Source of the DNA: CBDUXT01 sp965371245
GTDB taxonomy: Bacteria > Planctomycetota > Phycisphaerae > UBA1845
Length of the DNA: 18,494 nt
Direction: 5' to 3'
Assembly: GCA_965371245.1 (NCBI GenBank)
Contig: CBDUXT010000103.1
Location: 1-18,494 of the forward strand
Shown here: positions 15,613-18,494 of the stretch, in pieces
Position numbering within the stretch: the first letter of the stretch is position 1
Layout: each line of letters starts with the position of its first letter
The notes under the pieces: generated by a model
Told to the model about the DNA's origin: nothing
Seen by the model: only the letters and a program-made list of their open reading frames with translations
Database searches by the model: none
Program-made: the position numbers and the translations under genes

Positions 15613-16947
15613 CTAGCGGTCGCCGTCCAGCGCTCCTTCATCGATCCGCAGAACAGTTTGCAACAACACATTGGCGCCGTTGGCCATGTCCTTCGTACGT
15701 GTGAACTCTTTCGGTGAGTGACTGATCCCGCCGACGCTGGGAACGAAAATCATGCCGGTCGGCGCGATCCGGGCCATGTCCTGCGCATCGTGGCCGGCAC
15801 CGCTGGGCATCAGCTTATAGCTGAGTCCCAGGTCGCGGGCGGCGGATGCGATGATCTCGCGCATTCGCTCGTCGGTCGGCGCGGGAACCGCCGTCGCGTC
15901 GATCGCCGAGAAGCTGATCGGCGTTCCGCGCTCTTGGGCGATGATCTGGGCCTCACGGCGAATGCGTTGATAGAGCATGTCGATCTTCCCGGCCGACAGA
16001 TCACGCAGTTCCAGGCTCATGACCACCTTGCCGGGAATCACGTTCGGTGCCCCCGGTTCGGCGCGGATTCGTCCCACCGTGCCCACCTGTTTGCCGGGGA
16101 CGCTGGTGACGATACGGTTGACGGCCAGCACCAACTCGGCCGCCGCCAACAGGGCATCGCGCCGCTTGTTCATGGGCGTGGTTCCCGCGTGGTTGGCGAA
16201 GCCCTCGATGGTCACATCCCACCAGTTGATGCCGACAATCCCCTCGACGACGCCGATCTGAATCTTCTCGTCGTCGAGGATGGAACCCTGCTCGATGTGC
16301 AGCTCGATGAAGGCCGCAATCTCGCCCTTGCGGCGAGCGACCTTTGTGAGCTTGTCGGGGTCGCCGCCGATGAAGGCGATCCCATCGCGTACGGTCTTGC
16401 CGCTGTGGCTGACGACGCTCAGCGCGGCCGGGGTCAACTCGCCGGCCATCGCCCGGCTGCCGATCAGTCCGCCCTCTTCATCGGCGAAGACAACGACCTC
16501 CAGCGGGTGGCGCGTCGTGACGTCGTTTTCATGCAAGACCTGCGCGCATTCAACCGCGCTGAGCGAGCCGACGTCGCCGTCGTAGTTGCCGCCGTGCGGC
16601 ACGGAATCGGTGTGTGATCCGAACATAATCGGCGGCGCCTTGGGGTCGCGACCCGCCCGGCGACCGATCAGGTTGCCGGCCGCGTCGATCGTCACCTTCA
16701 AGCCGGCCTCGCGCATCAACCCCGCGACATAGGCCCGCCCGGCCACGTCCGCGTCGCTGAACGCCACACGGCTGACACCGCCGTCGGCATTTCGCCCGAA
16801 CTCGGCGAGCTTCTTGATTCGCGCCTCAAGTCGCTTGGCGTTGACGCGGAGGTCCATCGCCGGCGTCTGTGCGTTGGCCGGACGATGGCCGCAGAAGCAA
16901 ACCGCAAGAGAGACGACAAGGATCGAAATCGGCAAATGGCGTGACAT
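15613..16947 (-). CDS. M20-family amidohydrolase (N-carbamoyl-amino-acid hydrolase / allantoate amidohydrolase type) with signal peptide
   Basis: This 444-residue metal-dependent hydrolase belongs to the hydantoinase/carbamoylase group (HyuC, AmaB and AllC relatives), which cut a carbamoyl or ureido C-N bond and release ammonia and CO2 or a related product. The metal ligands expected for the family are all visible: H112 in FGSHTDSVPHGG, D123 in NYDGD, E157/E158 in ADEEGG, H217 in ELHIEQG and H410 in GISHSPKE. The conserved GAGHDAQDMA lies at 383-391. The central dimerisation domain is marked by GFANHAGTTPMNKRRDAL. The ATG at 16947 has AGGAG eight bases upstream. The first 26 residues look like a signal peptide (LPISILVVSLAVCF...ANA), so the enzyme is probably periplasmic, which is unusual for a usually cytoplasmic family. 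The exact substrate cannot be read from sequence. No purine- or hydantoin-pathway genes are adjacent. Confidence 0.9.
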   Translation of the reverse strand: MSRHLPISILVVSLAVCFCGHRPANAQTPAMDLRVNAKRLEARIKKLAEFGRNADGGVSRVAFSDADVAGRAYVAGLMREAGLKVTIDAAGNLIGRRAGRDPKAPPIMFGSHTDSVPHGGNYDGDVGSLSAVECAQVLHENDVTTRHPLEVVVFADEEGGLIGSRAMAGELTPAALSVVSHSGKTVRDGIAFIGGDPDKLTKVARRKGEIAAFIELHIEQGSILDDEKIQIGVVEGIVGINWWDVTIEGFANHAGTTPMNKRRDALLAAAELVLAVNRIVTSVPGKQVGTVGRIRAEPGAPNVIPGKVVMSLELRDLSAGKIDMLYQRIRREAQIIAQERGTPISFSAIDATAVPAPTDERMREIIASAARDLGLSYKLMPSGAGHDAQDMARIAPTGMIFVPSVGGISHSPKEFTRTKDMANGANVLLQTVLRIDEGALDGDR

Positions 16948-16955
16948 GGTTCTAT

Positions 16956-16960
16956 CTCCT
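16956..16960 (-). promoter_or_regulatory. Ribosome binding site of the exported amidohydrolase
   Basis: AGGAG on the minus strand lies eight bases before the ATG at 16947. This well-placed site supports the start that includes the signal peptide, so the export signal is likely real and not an artefact of a long start. Confidence 0.75.
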
Positions 16961-17028
16961 AAGGCGAGCCGCGTTCTCGAGAGGATACCCTAGTGCTTCG
17001 ACATGACTCGTTCAACGGGTGGCGCGCG

Positions 17029-17103
17029 GTGGCATGGGCAAACTCGTTTGCCCGTGCTCTTCCGATCGCCTAGACGGGCAAGCTGCCGCTTGCCCATGCC
17101 ACC
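17029..17103. repeat. Nested palindrome: two hairpins inside a 14-bp inverted repeat
   Basis: The outer arms GGTGGCATGGGCAA (17029-17042) and TTGCCCATGCCACC (17090-17103) are perfect reverse complements. Inside lie two more perfect stems: GGGCAAAC (17036-17043) with GTTTGCCC (17046-17053), and GGGCAAGC (17076-17083) with GCTTGCCC (17088-17095). The outer and inner stems share bases, so the folds compete. This is typical of a REP/BIME-like unit built from two head-to-head copies of one short palindrome. Confidence 0.75.
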
Positions 17104-17132
17104 CATCAAATCACGAGTGTCAACGCACCAGT

Positions 17133-17177
17133 GCCGCTTCCGAAAACGTCGGCGCTGTTTCGAGCCAACCGCTCCCT
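17133..17177 (+). repeat. Dispersed 45-bp repeat, copy B
   Basis: It matches 9383-9427 at 41 of 45 positions. After CGCTCCCT the two copies diverge completely: this one runs into CCTGTTGAAAAAGTGTGGCA, while copy A runs into the DREGA palindrome. Confidence 0.7.
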
Positions 17178-17251
17178 TACCAGCCTGTTGAAAAAGTGTG
17201 GCATCGGCTTCCAGCCGGTGAGGCCGTTAGCGCTTACCCCCTTGGGCGGCT

Positions 17252-17280
17252 GGCATGGCTCACGCTTGCGTGACCATGCC
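17252..17280. repeat. Stem-loop of REP type
   Basis: GGCATGG (17252-17258) pairs with CCATGCC (17274-17280), and inside it CACGC (17261-17265) pairs with GCGTG (17268-17272). The result is a nearly continuous 12-bp stem with a small internal mismatch. The GGCATG..CATGCC tips resemble those of the palindromes at 17029-17103 and 15534-15558. Confidence 0.6.
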
Positions 17281-17407
17281 GTATCCTTCGGCCAGGTGTC
17301 CCGTTGGGACAGGACGGGATACTCTGGCGCTGGTCGGATCGTCCGTCCGCCAACCTTCGCCAAGAGCGAAGGATGGGGCACCCAACACTCTGGACCCCGA
17401 GCTGCGT

Positions 17408-17431
17408 TCTTCTTTTCCGAGCCGCGACCGT
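17408..17431 (-). repeat. Single arm of the 'DREGA' palindromic repeat, inverted copy
   Basis: CCGAGCCGCGACCGTGAGGG followed by AGCG is the exact reverse complement of 18292-18315 and of 9420-9443. Only one arm is present, and no terminal repeats like those of the 120-bp element at 18224-18343 were found around it. Confidence 0.65.
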
Positions 17432-17584
17432 GAGGGAGCGGACAAGGGCCGCCGTGACAACACTCCGTCAACCCGTGTGATGCCTCGGTCGTAACAGGTC
17501 AGCCGTCTGCAATACCAAGGCAGTCGCAAGAATATTGAGAGGGGTAACCTGCGCTGGCGCACATGTGTGTGTATTTCAACGCCC

Positions 17585-18494
17585 ATGGCATCGACGACGG
17601 TCCACGGCAAGGCCAGGGAGGGTTTGATTCAGGCTGCGCTGCGCGGTGCACTCACCCAGGCGCAAGCGCAACGCCTTTACGAGTGGGGCTCTGAAGTGGT
17701 CACGATGGCCTTGCTGGCAGCGGCCAAACACATCGTCGAGCAGAAGACACGCATTGCCGAACAAGATGCAAGGATCACAGAGCTGGAAGGAAACGGGCGC
17801 GGCGCGCAGCCGTCTCCCTCCACATTTTCGGGCATGGTGCCCATCTATACCAAGCCGAACACGCCCAAGCGACGCAAGAAGCCCGGCGCACGGCAAGGGC
17901 ATCCGGGCCACCGGCGTGAAACACCCGAACGGATCGATGAACGGGAAACCCATCCTCTGAAACGCTGTCCACATTGCGACGGACGACTCCAACGCTGTCA
18001 GCGCAGTCGCAGACGGATCATCGAAGACATTCCCGAAGACACTCGCCCGGTGGTCACCGAGTACACCATTCACCGTGACTACTGCCCCAACTGCAAGAAA
18101 CACGTGGAACCCGTCGTGCCCGATGCGTTGCCTCATGCAACGATCGGTCACCATCTAAATGCCTTGACTTCCTGGCTCCATTACGGCCTGGGGTGACCAT
18201 CGACCAGATCGTGGACATTCTCAGAGCGTGTTTAGGAAGGCTCTTTCCGAGCCGCGCCCGTAAGGAAGCGGTCCGGTTTCGCACTCGAAATCGCTCCCTC
18301 ACGGTCGCGGCTCGGTTCGTCATGACCCTTCTTATACACCCTCTCAGTTACCATTTGCAAACGAAGCTCACGCCGGGCGGTCTGATCGACGGCTGGCGGC
18401 GGTTGTCGGAGATTCTTGTTGCGTGGTATGAGCAGATCGCGGAAGAAGCGAAGAACTCCACCCACCTTCACGCCGACGAAACCGGTTGGCGGAT
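17585..18494 (+). pseudogene. IS66-family transposase gene, frameshifted, interrupted by a small palindromic element, and cut by the window edge
   Basis: The gene encodes the N-terminal part of an IS66 transposase. An ATG at 17585 is chosen; a GTG at 17567 is possible. A coiled-coil-like segment (EQKTRIAEQDARITELEG) is followed by a basic linker. A zinc-finger domain then carries CPHC and CPNC (residues of about 129-132 and 166-169), with the family text EDIPEDTRPVVTEYTIHRDYC. The first frame ends at TGA 18194-18196 right after HYGLG. In the next frame the family sequence continues as VTIDQIVDIL, and after a 41-codon insertion as YHLQTKLTPGGLIDGWRRL and HADETGWR, where the DDE catalytic domain begins with its first Asp. 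A missing base in the GGGG run at about 18190-18193 explains the frame change. Accessory IS66 genes were not seen upstream. The copy is almost certainly inactive. Confidence 0.85.
18224..18343. mobile_element. 120-bp palindromic MITE-like element inserted in the IS66 transposase gene
   Basis: The ends are imperfect inverted repeats: GAGCGTGTTTAGGAAGG at 18224-18240, and the reverse complement of 18327-18343, GAGGGTGTATAAGAAGG, matching at 14 of 17 positions. TCA occurs just outside both ends (18221-18223 and 18344-18346), as a three-base target duplication would. The centre is a long imperfect palindrome: CCGAGCCGCGCCCGTAAGGA... at 18248-18271 pairs with 18292-18315 with three mismatches in 24. 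Removing the element plus one TCA restores a continuous transposase frame (DILSYHLQTKLTPGG). It encodes no protein, so movement would need a transposase in trans. GAG tips with a TNA duplication resemble the IS1031 group of the IS5 family (recall, not checked). Confidence 0.75.

Larger units (their letters stand above)
16948..17584. other. Repeat-rich intergenic region between the hydrolase and the IS66 remnant
   Basis: No gene is supported here. Open frames on both strands are made of repeat translations (GIGFQPV, LPHGRGSE). From left to right it holds the nested palindrome at 17029-17103, the 45-base repeat copy B at 17133-17177, a phrase TGGCATCGGCTTCCAGCCGG at 17200-17219 known from memory as a planctomycete repeat, a stem-loop at 17252-17280, and an inverted copy of the DREGA palindrome arm at 17408-17431. 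A GTAA at 17544 could be the left tip of the IS66 element, since IS66 ends often begin GTAA. That point is speculative. Confidence 0.6.

Noticed and set aside
15718..16617. Plus-strand ORF of 299 codons opposite the hydrolase
   Set aside because: It lies antisense to a complete M20 hydrolase with all ligands and shows no domain of its own.
17131..17433. Plus-strand ORF of 100 codons before the IS66 remnant
   Set aside because: It contains repeat translations (GIGFQPV, FFFSEPRP) and covers several palindromes, so it is intergenic repeat DNA.

Overview
The window reads as GC-rich chromosomal DNA of a planctomycete (phylum Planctomycetota), probably from a lineage with large secreted repeat proteins. 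Three things point there. One is an ECF sigma factor with the 'HTL(D/Q)ATALVHEAY(V/L)RL' signature, overlapping a Ser/Thr kinase-TPR receptor. The second is a pair of giant exported proteins rich in Asp/Asn/Cys repeats. The third is intergenic DNA full of short palindromic repeats whose spurious translations read 'PSRDREGA' and 'GIGFQPV'. The phylum assignment is inference from these features, not from a marker gene.

Layout. Bases 2-49 hold the last codons of a plus-strand gene that starts outside the window. Bases 335-5452 (minus) encode a 1705-residue exported protein with a sialidase-like Asp-box propeller, nine DxNxNG-type repeats, an LVIVD-like propeller, a jelly-roll-like domain and a dockerin-like C-terminus. 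Divergent from it, 5796-6374 (plus) is an ECF sigma factor whose TGA stop overlaps the GTG start of a membrane-anchored Ser/Thr kinase with a TPR-like sensor region (6371-8995). A repeat-filled gap (8996-9505) follows.

From 9506 to 16947 every likely gene is on the minus strand. These are an unrecognised protein with a C-terminal zinc ribbon (9506-10417), two doubtful small ORFs (10473-10694, 10741-11037), a minimal SpoIIE/PP2C-type phosphatase (11044-11739), a 1054-residue exported beta-helix / Cys-rich / thrombospondin-3-repeat protein with a Cys-containing C-terminal anchor (12069-15233), and a signal-peptide-bearing M20-family amidohydrolase (15613-16947). The right end (17585 to the window edge) is a broken IS66-family transposase gene.

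How the parts may work together. The sigma factor and kinase overlap and are almost certainly co-expressed, as a kinase input plus transcriptional output pair. The giant secreted protein shares their divergent upstream region and is an obvious candidate target, but no promoter motif was seen that proves it. The phosphatase could belong to a partner-switch or stress circuit, but no clear kinase/anti-sigma or STAS partner is next to it. No toxin-antitoxin, CRISPR, restriction or phage-defence system is visible.

The strongest unusual structure is in the IS66 transposase. A 120-bp palindromic element with 17-bp imperfect terminal inverted repeats and a TCA target duplication sits inside the reading frame and adds exactly 41 codons. 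A separate 1-base frameshift lies just upstream. The core palindrome of that element recurs elsewhere in the window, so the 'DREGA' palindrome may be a mobile MITE-like repeat.
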